Assembly (NCBI GenBank): GCA_958510875.1
Contig: OY294069.1
Location: forward strand, 175,380,868-175,444,867
DNA length: 64,000 bases
Reading direction: 5' to 3'
DNA from: Endomychus coccineus
Taxonomy: Eukaryota > Arthropoda > Insecta > Coleoptera > Endomychidae
Shown here: piece by piece, positions 10,516 to 23,600 of the stretch
Position numbering within the stretch: position 1 is the stretch's first letter
How the letters are laid out: the number at the start of each line of letters is the position of its first letter
The notes under the pieces: model-generated
What the model was told of the DNA's origin: nothing
The model's input: only the letters and a program-made list of their open reading frames with translations
The model's database searches: none
Translations under genes and position numbers: made by a program

Positions 10516-10559
10516 GTTTGTTTGTGCCTTTTGAATAAAATGATACAATAGATATACTC

Positions 10560-10795
10560 AAAACGTTAATGTGTTACAGTTTCGATTGTTCGTGTTTCTG
10601 TTCGTTTCGGCGACGTGAATTGAAATTGGGGCGATAAGGACGCTTTGTGCTGATACAATTAGTTTTGAGAAATCCTGTTTTAAACATAATACGTCTTCTG
10701 ATGATGGTCGTGAGACCGAAACGTACGTAAAGACGAAAATAATAAGCATATATGTTAGTGTGGCCTATTTCCCCAGAATTTATATATAATAAGAA
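10560..10795 (+). repeat. Penelope-like terminal fragment carrying a hammerhead
   Basis: This segment recurs in diverged form around 29170-29460 (minus) and 30640-30740 (plus). Conserved features are the hammerhead core, then AAAATAATAAGCA, and a tail ending ATTTCCC and AGAATTTATATAT. Penelope-like elements are known to carry type I hammerheads in their terminal repeats, and the RT found next to the 29-30 kb copies supports that assignment. Confidence 0.7.
10692..10735 (+). ncRNA. Type I hammerhead ribozyme
   Basis: All core parts are present in order. Stem I 5' strand CGTCTT (10692-10697), CTGATGA (10698-10704), one extra T (10705), stem II GGTC-GTGA-GACC (10706-10717), GAAA (10718-10721), a minimal helix III around loop GTAC (C10722/G10727 and A10721/T10728), predicted cleavage after A10729 (GUA), and stem I 3' strand AAGACG (10730-10735), fully complementary to the 5' strand. 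Short helix III and open stem I match the hammerheads described in Penelope-like elements. The unpaired T between A9 and stem II departs from the simplest consensus. Confidence 0.82.
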
Positions 10796-10839
10796 GCTAA
10801 ATAACTTTTATCCAAACGTAACGATCAATCAGAGTTGAA

Positions 10840-11125
10840 TCTGTATTTCCAGTTGTCTTTACGATCCTTATTCTCCCTTACTCACCTTACACGTAAGTCA
10901 CCGGTAAAACTTAAAAAAAAACACGCGACGTCGTATTGTTCCTCCACTGACCGAATCGAATGCGCGCCAGCCAATCTGATCAATACCACCACGCATATCT
11001 CTTGACCGGGTTTGTGCTGTGCATGTGCTGGCAACATTCAGTATGGAGACACGCTACGTCGGGATGTCTGGCCTCCTCTACTCCTGCTGCTGTACGCAGT
11101 GTCGCGCTCTATAAAATGACGAAGA
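10840..11125 (+). promoter_or_regulatory. PDE upstream region and 5' leader
   Basis: This stretch is clearly richer in G+C and CpG than its surroundings, as expected near a promoter or 5' UTR. A pyrimidine-rich run ending GTACGCAG at 11099 could be an acceptor for a leader exon. A short upstream ORF (11115-11141) starts here and overlaps the PDE start codon. I could not place the transcription start. Confidence 0.4.
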
Positions 11126-11692
11126 ATGACTTCTACCGATGACCTAACGATAGTTGGTGAGTGGTTAGAGTCAAATACGGTGCTGGTGGAACGCTGGCTT
11201 AAAGAACATGCGTCGCGCGAACTTCGCCAGAAGGTCCAAGAAGCGGTGGTGCATCAACCGTCGAAAAACACCACCTCCATAACCCCCGATCTGTACCAAT
11301 TGTGGCTGGCCAGTTCGCATGCACGCAACGATCGTAATCGAGTACAGTATGTCCGTCCATCGCAAGATTTCTCGTCCATGGACGAATCGGAACTTTTTAT
11401 GGAACTTATCCGTGACGTCGCCAACGAGTTGGATATCAATGTGCTTTCTCATAAGATATTGAAGAATGTAAGCATACTAACACATGCTGATAGAGGGTCT
11501 TTGTTTTTGGCAAGAGGACTGGCAGAAGAGAAATACTTGATAGCCAAGTTGTTTGACGTGAGACACGATACAACACTGGAAGAGGCCATCAAGTTAGCCA
11601 GAGCTGAGGAAATAAGAATCCCTTTCGGCGAGGGTATTGCTGGTAGCGTGGCTGAAACCAAAAGTCTGATCAATATCAAGGATGCTTACAAT
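11126..11692 (+). CDS. Pde6: PDE exon 1: N-terminus and first half of GAF-A
   Basis: Encodes residues 1-189, from [16 protein letters not shown] to [10 protein letters not shown], and ends in phase 0 at donor GTGAGT. The VGEWLE segment aligns with the conserved N-terminal helix of PDE5/PDE11. GAF-A begins near [11 protein letters not shown]. Confidence 0.93.
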
Positions 11693-14600
11693 GTGAGTAT
11701 TTAATCTTTTTGTGATGATAGATGAATTGTGAATAACTAGAAAACAAACAAATTGTTGTTGGTATTCATCAAGATTGTTCCCCGATTTCATCTTATTAGG
11801 AAAGTTTGTCCTATATAACGTTCATCACCAGTTATAATGTGCTTAGTCAAAAATGCATAGACTCAGGTATTGGAAAAGATCATCTCAAAAAAACTATGAA
11901 AAATCGATACTAAATATAGCTTTCCGCTCGAAATAACGTAGTTTATATCAAATTCCGGCAATATTTCAGATTTGACCAACAATAGCTCCAATTTTTTTAA
12001 TATTGTATCAATTTGTCTATCAGAAACTGTAAGTGCTATTAAAAACCTTAAGAATAAATACACCAAACTTCTTAATTAAAAATTGCACTTCTTTGTTTGT
12101 TGTCCCACTACAGATTTTGTTCAATCTCAGTTTGAAAAAAGCAAAGATTATTCCCGTTCACAAATCTGGTGACGTTAGTATCATGCACAATTATCGTCCA
12201 ATTGCGATATTGTCTAACTTATCTGAGATGTGTCTGTATCAACATTTAGCATTTATTGTACTTTCTCGCATATGATATCACCACACCAATTTTCAATTTT
12301 TCAAATTCGTACGACCAATAGGTACGGCGGAATTGTCACCACATGATGATATTTTTTTCAGAATATCCGAAATTTGTTTAGACCCATTACAATACTACTC
12401 ATATACTACTTATAATGGGGAAAATAAAAAGTATAGGTAAACATGGTTCCAAGACTTTACCTTTGGGTACTCCAAAATTGGTAGTTTGTTGTCTTGATTC
12501 AGTTGATATCTATTAGCTAAGTATCGAGAACATTTCCACCAAAACCAAAGTAATGTCAGATTTCTAAGAAAAACTTTCTTTTGGTGGTTTCAAAGGCTCT
12601 TGTTTAGGTCTCTGAAGGCCTCAATTATTACTTCCTATGATCTGTTTACATTGAGGATATCTCACTTTTGAAGGTCTTCAGCCCCCTCATATTAAAGTCT
12701 GTATAGCTCTTGTGAATAATTAATTATTAAGTAAAAAAAATTTTCTCACAGATTTTGAGAATATGTCGTATCAATGGGGATAAGCAGAGACTTCAAACTT
12801 GAAGGCTATAATTAGGGAGAAAATACCTTTAAAATGAGGTATCACTAAATATGCAATAAAAAATTGTCCACATAAAATGAATAATGCGTTTTTCCAGATT
12901 TTCATATTAAATACTCAAAATCGAGGTGCCAAGTTTCCGTTGGTCCATTTCTATATCCCCAAAAAGACAGTTTAGCCTCTACTTGTTTGGATGTTATTAA
13001 TTTTGGAGATGATTATTCATAATATTCCGTGAACCTTTGCTGCAGAGGAGACCAATCGTTCTCTTAATGATCGATAATAACAATATAGAAGCATTTTACT
13101 TTGTATTTCTGCACTTATTATTTCGGGAACCTACGATTATCGTACGGTTTTTCACTTTTTCAACAAAATACTCTCTTTAAATCGCTGTGAGATTCACATT
13201 TGTTCAACCCTCGCCTTCGAATTAAACTACTGGTTTCCATCACTGCTGCTTTCCCAAATTCGATATTTTTTGCGTTTTAAGAAAAACGTTGTCCTGTTGA
13301 TATTATTGACCAATGGTTTGGGAAACGTAAAGTCACCATATTATGCCTCATTCTGAATCCAATAATGATAAAGAACGTGTCCGTATAAACCTCTAGTTCG
13401 TATGGGCAATAAAATCTGGCGCCTTTTATACTTACGTCTATACGCAACTCTACGCGCCAATAAACTGATTTCCTACGAATTCTGGAAATATCTACGTTAT
13501 GGCTTGGAGATGGAAGCTGTTTGGGCTGTAAATTCGTTATGGAAGTTGTAAAAACTAAATTGAAATCTGAATGTTTCTTCTTGATAGTTTTCTACGTAGA
13601 GAAATTGGATGAAATTTTGTGTGAAAGTAGCTCATAATACCAGTCAGCTAGGATGATGTCCGACAAGCTCTTATCTGTTCCGAAAACATTGCTATTCCCG
13701 GTCTTGACGGCATTAACGTACGGTGGTGGAACAAATTTCTTTCCACTCTGGCCAGAGTCTTTGACTCTTGGCTTGAAGAAGAACGATAAATTCCAAGCTG
13801 GGCTATCGAGGGGAACACCGTACTGCTTCCCAAGAATGAAGACTTGTCTGATCCAAAGAACTACCGGCCGATCAATTGTCTCAACACCTGCTACAAGTTA
13901 TTTACACGTATCTTGTATGCTAGGTTGTTGAAATCGATCGGTCCGGTTTGTAGTAACGTGGGGCAAATACAGGCATAGAGGGTTGCCGGGAGAATCTGAT
14001 GATAGATAGATCTATCACTCAGGAATCCATACTTTACAAGCGCAACCTTTCCATGGCCTGGATTGACTAGCGCAAGGCATTTGATTCAACATTACATGAG
14101 CAGTTATTATATTTGCTCCAATGCCTCACGGTACCAACACCACTGGTGAGATGCATAGAACATCTGTTGCCACTATGGAAAACTCGTTTTGCCATCACAT
14201 CAGGTACACGACGAGTCTTGACAGAATAGATAACATTCAAGAGAGGTGTTTTCCAAGAGTCCCCTATTGTTCAACATCTCACTGCTTCCGCCCTCCATTG
14301 CATTAAGACGGACTCGTGGATATTATTCTGGAACACCGAACGACCGGAGATATCAGATCACTCATTTATTTCACGTGGATGATCTGAAACAGTTCTTAGG
14401 AGTTCGGACCCCTCCTAGGCCTTGTCAAAAGTCACTAATTGACCGGAGTGGGGGCATTTATGGTTAAACAGCACAAAAAGCTGGGGAAGAACTTGATATC
14501 GAATTTCACATCGGTCGAGAAAGAAAACTATAGGGCGACCTCGAGTTTCAACCTTCTCGCCTGAAAGCCCAGATAAATGCGGCGATGCTAGATCTTGTGC

Positions 14601-17600
14601 TTATACGGTATTTTCTACAGAGACATCGATACGTTCCGCTTGTCAACCAGGCTGACCTTCGGCTACCTAAGGTCAGCCGGGCTTACATCCCAGACGAAGG
14701 AATTTACCGTAGCTTGCCAAGATTGTGTATTCAACACATTGGTCTACGCCGCAACGTGATGGGTGTGCAGCTTCCTGACTTCAGCTGCAGGGCCTGTCGA
14801 AAGCCGTCTTAGACGCTTTTCCACCTGTTGACGGCATGTCCGGCAAAAGCAGCCTAGGCGTACACCCATCGCCATAATGCAGCACAACGGGTGCTTTTTT
14901 ACCATCTAAGGCACTCGTGCGGAATAGACCAAAAGCCGGTCCTACCTTACATGCCAGGAGAAGTTCGTTGTCGGAAACGAAAAATGACAGATCTGCGGGA
15001 ATTACCTGTTTCCGACCGTCAGGTCCTTACAAGCAAATATGTCTGACGTTGTCCTCGATAAACAAACGATGTACATCATCGAATTTTCTGCTCCGACAGA
15101 GAATAACATAGTCTTGAAAGAGGAGGAAAAATTAACAAAGTATCAAGATCTCCTGTTCGAGCTCCGCATGCTATACCCAGGCCACAAGGTCGTATTAACA
15201 GTTCTAATCATCTAATCATCGGTGTCTTGGGCAGAATTCAATCTTAGCTGCGTTCGAATTTGAAGATCATTGTAAGAACTCGGCGCAGATCTTGATAGAC
15301 CGAATGCAGAAGGCAGTCATTCTGGGTTCAATAAGACTTCTCATGGCACACGATTTGGGAACCTGAAGCTACTTACCGACCGTTGGGTAGTAGTAGCCTC
15401 AGTTAACTGGTTTTTCTGGCGCGATTGCTGCGATGTCGTCGGAGCGCTCCTTTCATTTAAGCCTAAGCAGAGGAAGCCACGACTTTTTCGCCAGTTGGGG
15501 GTTTGAGTAAAATTGAAATTTAAGCAAAACTATTTAATATTTTTGGCTGGAATTTAGACAGCTTTTTGTAACTATCAACTTTCATACAAAATTTCATCCA
15601 ATTTGGTCAAGATTTGACCAAGAAAGCGTAATTTGAATTTTTCCAACAAAAAAGTAAATATATAAATTATAGGAGGGGGATGAACCCAACCTCATGAAAT
15701 GTAAACTAAGCCAATAGTCTAAGGGGTCAAAAAAACAATAAAACTGAAAAAAGGAGTAAAACCTGTTTTACACCAAATATTTTTTATAGAAATTTTAGGG
15801 TGTTGTTAGTCTTATCAATACGAACATTTTGCGCCGGGTAACGACACCAGGTAACAAAGTCACATTTCTAGGTTTACTTGAAACAAATGAAGGGTATATT
15901 GGTCAAATAAAATCATAGAACTGTTACATACTCACTTCGGTCCATTTTTCTGTAAATATTTAACATGATTTAACAATCTTCAAGATAGCTTATATAATCT
16001 AGTGATTATTTTATAATCATATACATGACCTCCGTTAGAACTTACATATAGAAAAATATCATAGCCATATTAGTATAAGAACATTTGTAATAAAATATGA
16101 TTCCCATCCTATTTGCTGAATGATTCAATATGACGAAATGTGTTTTTCCCCCGTACGAAGAAATAAATAATAAATAACTGTAATTTGTATTCAATTCGAA
16201 TAATGTAACAGGGTTGCATACACTTCCAAAAGAAATTGGAATTCCATAAAAACATCCCATTCTGAGAACCATAAACACGATTTCCAATTAACCCAAATTT
16301 AGAAGCGTTACGTGCGCGCTTTGTTCGTGAAGCCTGCTAGATCATAAAACGATATATGCAAATTTTATTTTGCAAATTAATCATTTCCGTATGTAGACAG
16401 AGAATTTAATAACTGACAGTGGCACGTTTGTAATTCTAATTGTGTACTTGGAAAGAACTATTTGTTTAGAGATACGAAATTACTGGCAGAATGGCGCAAT
16501 GAATGTGTGAAATTTAAATTACGTGTATTAGCGACGTTTTCAATGGAATTCAATTCGTTATCGAAACGTGACTTAAATGAAATGCTTTATTCAAATTGTC
16601 GTAGTTTCATGACTTACTTAATGGGAATTAGAACTCATAAGTCAGTAACCCAGCAGTAAATTTATTTATTTCACGAAAACCTATAAAAGACGAGTATTAA
16701 CGTTTGTTTAGGCAATGTTAATTTCAATGAACTATTTGTCAAATATATACAATTTTAAATTACCCAAATCGTGTATAATGATTAATGATCTATTACATAT
16801 TTAGATAGGATACGTTTGTCTACAAAATGATGGGAACACGGTTTGCAACCAAGTTCTGACGAGAATTATTAGCTTCAACACAGCTGTCTCATCAACTTGG
16901 TTTAGAACCTTACTCTATGTCTATGTAATTCAACATCTTTCGGGGTATTACCCAGGGTAATAGTTGTTTAAGATTTATTCACTGTTGCTATATTAGAACA
17001 CGTTAGAGGCCTTTATTTTTTAGCTGCACACTTACAGGCTCCAAGGACACTAGAACATTTAACATATAAGCAAGGATATGAAAGAGTTCTGGCATTAATC
17101 ATTTTGCAATACAATAAAGACGTCAATAAAAATGATTCTAGAACCATTATCGTATAATAATTAGGAAGTTATGTGTTTTGAATTAATAAGTTACTAGACG
17201 GTTGTTAACTTTCTCATATTTGATACGTGTAGGATATTAAGTATTCATTGAATAAAAGGAACTACGTCACCCACCTTTTATTAACAAAATATTTCGCTTT
17301 CTGATACTTCCGCGGGTTAATGGTTGTAATGTACACTTATCGATTTTTTGATTTTCAGAATCTGTATGAAGAGCTATTAAGTCATAAAAGACTCTTTACG
17401 CCCATAATACATAAATAACTATTAATTACGGGAATAGTATCGCTTAAATTCATCATTCCTGTACAGTGACATATTTTTTTTGTAAACTAGGACAAGCAGC
17501 CTTTGACACAAGAGCAACCACTCCTTTATTTTTACCACACATTTTTGTCTCCATCAGTAGTATTAGATTTCAAGTTTTCCATATAAGGATCTTTTTATTA

Positions 17601-20600
17601 ATGGCATTTTCAAATCCCTTAAAAATATCTTCTCCAGTAGTCCTGGCGTGAATAATATCAATATCAAGAAGTTCTTCATACACTTTATACCTTTTATCAA
17701 CACCAGAGCAGTATCTGACACATCCGTTGACTCATCCAAGACCAAGGAAAATCACTCAAGATGTCCATTTTTGTCTCAGACACTTGAGATGATATATTTT
17801 CTGCGATGTCTTCTACCCTGCATTCTTTCGTCACTAGTTTTCCACGTTTAACAATTCCAAGACCCACACGAAAGCTGGCACGAGTTGCAGCCTATTGTTC
17901 AGTATTGAGTTTCGTGAACAAAGATTGCTGCAAAGTTCCTGTATATTTTGAGTAATTTTGAAAATATTTCGTTTAATGTTATATTTTTTGAGAACGGCTA
18001 TGACTTCATTGCAAATCAAACATAGTGCCTTCTTACTGGACTCAATTACGGAATATTGAAAGTTCCATTGAACTTTAAATGTTCTGCATTCACTGTCTAC
18101 TTTTCGCTTCTTTTCCATACTAATAAATCACACACAAAAACAACAAGTCAAATAAAAATACTGTTACGAAGATGTCTTTTAAACAGGCACAAACACGCAC
18201 TACTTTATTTCACAACAGACAGTTTCGCTTCCTTCACCTTCCCTAGGCGGACTGACTCGCGGTCGCGCCGCTAGTCTTTTTATACTCCAGCTACTGCCAT
18301 CTAGAAGTGAGTGAAATACAGAGATTATTCGCCAATGTTTAATTGTTACTGTGCTTTCGGAAGTACTAATACCGCTATCTGTTAGCGATAAAGGGTACTA
18401 CCACTACCTATTTCTTCGTGTGATCACCAGGTGTCCCTGTCATAACAATGAAGTACAGTTAGTACACAATAGTAATTGAATTAGCGAATTTAGCAAGCGT
18501 ATGCTCGCTCAAGCCGCGTACTCGGCGACTAGTTTAGAAATTATAGCTAATGGCAGGAAAATTAAAACGGTTTTGGCCCTTTGAACTTACTGGAGTAAAC
18601 AGTATGGACCTAAAGGTGGAAAGTTCGGAGACTCCTACTCTAGAGGAATGTACATAACTTTTCCTACTACCTGTTATGCCCAGTTTCAAGAATGATTCTT
18701 ATATTCCTTTTTCTGTTGTAATATAACATTTGAAAATACACATTGACGCAATTCAACGGATTTTCTCTATTTTAATCATAAAAATTATCAATGTAAAATG
18801 GAATATGAAGCTGAGGATAGTATTCTTTTCAGAATCTGCTATCGGTATCGCTCAATCTTCTATCATTAATTTGCAGACAGATACGAGAAAGTGGACAAGA
18901 GTGAAGAAAATCAGTGATCGATTGATTTCAGTTCATTTTTAAATGAATTCACATCAAATAAACGTCGAATCCATAGAAATATTCACAATTATCGTAATAT
19001 AGACCTCTGAGTTTGAGTTTCTTGGTGGGAAACAAGGAGGTCCGGAAAAGAAACATTACTTCTTTAATTTACAAAATCACGGTAACAAAACTTAAATTTA
19101 ATATTTACGATTCAATTAACTTACGATGTGTATAGAGTCTATGTTCTGAAACGGAGATAATTAATTTGCTTGTCTTGGTCCAACACAAACTATAACTTAA
19201 TTAAAACAAGATGGCGAGCCAATTAACTAGATTAAAGACGTTTCAGTTCCATCAAATTTTGGAGTGCTTTATATTAGAAACGTGTTTCTCGTAGGTACCA
19301 AAATAGAACTAATTAATTGCGTCAAAATTTTCAAGATGGATTCTGGTGTGTCAGTAATTCCATTACGTACTCGAATATAACGTTCACGAGGTGATGTCTG
19401 AACGGGATGCAGATATACTTTTATTGGCATATAATCTGTAGGTTGAAATCTAGAATTATCTATAAATAGTTGAACTTTCACGAGAGACTCTTTCGCGGCG
19501 CATCCACCCTCTTGTAGAGAATGAGGTGGGTAGGGTAGGTGATGGAGTTTCTTTATTCAATATCCAAAAATAAATGGGATCGAAGGTTGAAGACGTTAGA
19601 TCTTGTAACAAGATAGTTGCACGGCTGCTCTTCTATTTGATGAGTTTTATTTCAGTTTCTGGCATATTGGAATATAGTCCGGTCATCTTAGCTGTATCCC
19701 ATACTATAGTAAGTCTCATGCAGTCAGGATCCCCAGTCGACAGGTTCCTCAAGAAAACACTCAATGTATTAATCGTATTTAACTCACATACCGCAGTACC
19801 AAATACTTCGTTAATAACTTTTCTGACAAATCCAGTATGGTGCCTGCAAAAGACAAGTGTTTGTTTGACATTTAGACAAGTATCTAACAAAGGTATGGCA
19901 AGTGTTTCACAAGTTATTTGATAAATGTCTGACAAGTGATTGATAAAGGTTTGACAAGTGCTTAACAAGTGTCAGACAAGTGTTACGCATGTCGAGAAGT
20001 GTTTGACAAATGTTTGATAAACGTACAATCGCCACCTAGTACATAAGCGAATATTTATTAACGTAGGTGTCTGTTTGATATTGATTCATTCACCTTTAGA
20101 CACTATGAAAATTGTCGATAAAAGTCTGGTTTAATATTATGGATTTAGGGTCTGCTATTGCCATTTTGACCAACCAAAACACCACATATATTTGCTGCCA
20201 AATACTTTACAAACTATAATCTCTAGCCCAAGCCATTGTGGGAAGAAAACACGTACGTTAATTATTATGCAATATGTAATCATATGCTCTACACTTCTAC
20301 AGTATCCTATAATGTCATTTTTGTCGACCAATGCGACACCTTGTACATGACAGCTGTGGCATTGGATATCTCCCAAGCATTTGACTGAGTCTAGCACCAA
20401 AGCCTTCTTGGGAAACTTGAGTTTACCGCTTCAACTTTGTTGCTTACTATCGAGTGTACTCTCAGATAGATCACCCCATGTGGGGGTTGACCGAGTATCC
20501 TCCGATGAGAGGTAGGGGATCGAAACTAAATGGACTAATTTTGAATGTATCATTGAACTTGAATAAAAACTGAGAACAAAAAACTTTGATTGAAAATCTA

Positions 20601-23600
20601 AAACAACAACTCCGATTAACCACAATCCTTACCAAAAATACTCTGAAGAAACTACTAACTTAAATTAATTGAAAATGATAAAGTGATATGTGATTTCTCA
20701 AGAAAAAAATTCAAGTTAGAAAATATCACTGATTCTTGTGTGGTGAGTTTGAGTTTTATAAGCTTGGAGAGAGAGTGAGCTGGATACAAAGAAACTATTC
20801 TTCGAATTAAGGTATGAATGAAAATTATAACAAGTTAATATTCCAATTACATGTTTTATACGAAACGACCGCGTCCTGCACGTCTTATGTTATGGTTACG
20901 TGAATTGATTTGTAGCTTCAAAGGAAAAGACAGGGTAAAAAACCTTTGTTTAAACATAATAGCAAGCGATAAACCTGCCGTTACGAATCTGACCATAAAA
21001 TATTTCATATCTAACAATATTCTGAAAAGCACTTGCTTTCTCAAAAATCTTTTCTGATAAATACGTAATTTATGATTTCATATTGAAGCTGTGAAGGACC
21101 AATTCGACTTTGTCGATATTTTACAAATTATAATGACCCTTTCTTGGCTAGGATTCAACGACATCTTATTTCCCTTTTCCAGATACAAAGAACAAACTGT
21201 ATTAATTTATGACTTGATAGTCATACTAAGAAATGAACTCATATACTTGACTGTCAACAAAGAATATCCTATTTTTATCTATCACGATTATTTTTCGGGA
21301 ATAAAAATGTTTCCGACATGATATTGTTATCTTCGGATTATCAAACTTCAAGTTTGTTAACTGTTAATCATAAACATTAGTATATTTACTTTTTTTGTTG
21401 CAGGACTCCCGTTTCAACAAAAAGGTAGACATAAAGACAGGCTACAAAACGAACTCTATATTGTGTATGCCAATTTGTAATTACGACGGTGACGTGATTG
21501 GGGTGGCCGAAATAATTAACAAAACAAATGATAGTCACGAATTTACGAAGCACGATGTGGAAATTTTTCAAAGGTATTTAACTTTTTGTGGTATAGGATT
21601 ACAAAATGCACAGCTTTTTGAAGTTTCCGTCTTGGAATACAAAAGAAATCAGGTAAATTCAACAAATAGTAACTCTATAGCGAAGTAATTAAAAATAGAA
21701 TAGGAAATTAGTAGTAATTTAATGTGTTGTTTAATAATCCTACACATATTAATTCACAAATTTTACGCACTAATTTATTATAGTTTTATAACATCACTGT
21801 AGTTCCTACTTGATTATCACGTTTATATCTAATACCAACCTCAACAAATCCACACATACAAATATGTAACAAAATGAAATGTCACAATGGATCTCGAATG
21901 TGTGTCCCCCGATTGGAAACAACAGCTTTAGCCAATCCCCGCTGTCTATATATTTGCAGACTTCAATATGCATCCTCGGCGTTCTACAACTATTTGAATG
22001 TACATATTCATATGATAATAATATAACGAATTGAACTGAAAATATATTTCAAAGAAAGTATCATACAACCATTATTATAGGATATGTTTTCATAAAATAA
22101 TATCTTACAATCCAGATCCCTATGAGATAAAGGTTCGTGCACCATTGGGAAACTCTGACCATTCACTCATCACTACCTCATGTCCCCTTATCACTCCACG
22201 CTACATGATACTGACAGTTCGGTAGGTCCTGAAGACTTTGAAAACATTGGAGGAACGCAAGGTTTTCAACACTCGGAAAATCTTGAGAATTGTAGAGATC
22301 GAAATGAGCTACAAAGCGACAGAGAGAACAACTTGCATAAAGTGAAAACGAAGAAATTTGGGGCATTAAAGAACCACAAGCAAAAGGCGTTAAAATACGA
22401 GATTTTGTTGTGTGTAGATTTTTGTTTCATGCCTCAAAGAAAAAAATATTTCATAGGTCTTGTAGAGGCTGTTGATTGTGAACCTGGAAACTGTTTTTTG
22501 ACACGTACAAAGCATTCGACACCGTAAACCACCATCTGCTAGCACACAAGCTGGAAACAGTGGGGATACGAGGCCCAGCCCTAAATTAGATACGCTCGTA
22601 TCTCGAGGAAAGAATTCAGACAGTCGAAATAAACGGAGGTAGATCAGATACGCAAGAAGTTAAGGTGGGCACTCCACAGGGCTCCTGCTTATCTCCTACT
22701 ATTTTCAATGTGCACATTAACGATCTACCAGAATACGTCTTACCAGCGGGAAAACCAGTACAGTACGCCGATGACAGTAATGTTATCGTTACAGCCGATA
22801 ATAATAAAGAACTCATTGAAAAGAGTAAATCCACCGTGAGATTAATGTCGATGTGGTGCGATTTGAACGGGCTCAAGCTAAATACTCATTTAGGAGGCTA
22901 TCCATCTATCCTAAAATTATCATTGAAGTTATATTATTAGGTTAGCTCTTTTGTAGTAAGTTATTGCTATGTAATATTTGTTTGAAGGAGCTACGGTGTT
23001 AGGGAAACTATAATTACATTTATTTATTAATATAGTGAAAATCAAAATTTTCTGTTTCTAAGCTTAAAATGGATTTTCATCACGTATTGACTAGATATAT
23101 TCAATCTTCAAATGAGAAACATTTTAAAACGTGTACAGAGTTCATTTGTCATTTCAAACTATACACCTACAGCATGACTGAACCTTAGCATCAATAAGGA
23201 GGCGACAACCAACCGAATCAATTCGATCCTGTATGTCTGTGTAAATAGAATCCATGTAGGCATTAATTCACTTCAAGGAGTAACCTTCGTGGATTCCCTT
23301 GCTGCCCTTCATTTTGTGTACCTGCACATAAATCAGAGGCAAGCATCTCAGCCTTGCCTTTCTCCTTGTTTCAGGTATTATTAAACTTGGCTCGGAGCAT
23401 ATTTGAAGAGCAAAATAATCTAGAATGTTTGGTAACGAAAATAATGAGGGAAGCACAAGATTTATTAAATTGCGAACGATGTGCCGTATATTTAATGGAT
23501 TTAGATTACGGAGAGGCTGTAAGTATTATGCTGGGAATTGTTCTTTCTGCACTTTCGTCCGTACATCCTATCCCTATAATTCCTTGTATCCGTCTGGGAA

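Noticed and set aside
11171..11791. Several minus-strand frames opposite PDE exon 1
   Set aside because: Shadows of a strongly coding plus-strand exon.
19574..19968. 115- and 111-codon frames on opposite strands
   Set aside because: Both run partly through the minisatellite, have no family motifs, and mirror each other.
21091..21321. 76-codon hydrophobic frame in PDE intron 1
   Set aside because: AT-rich hydrophobic run without recognisable motif or splice support.
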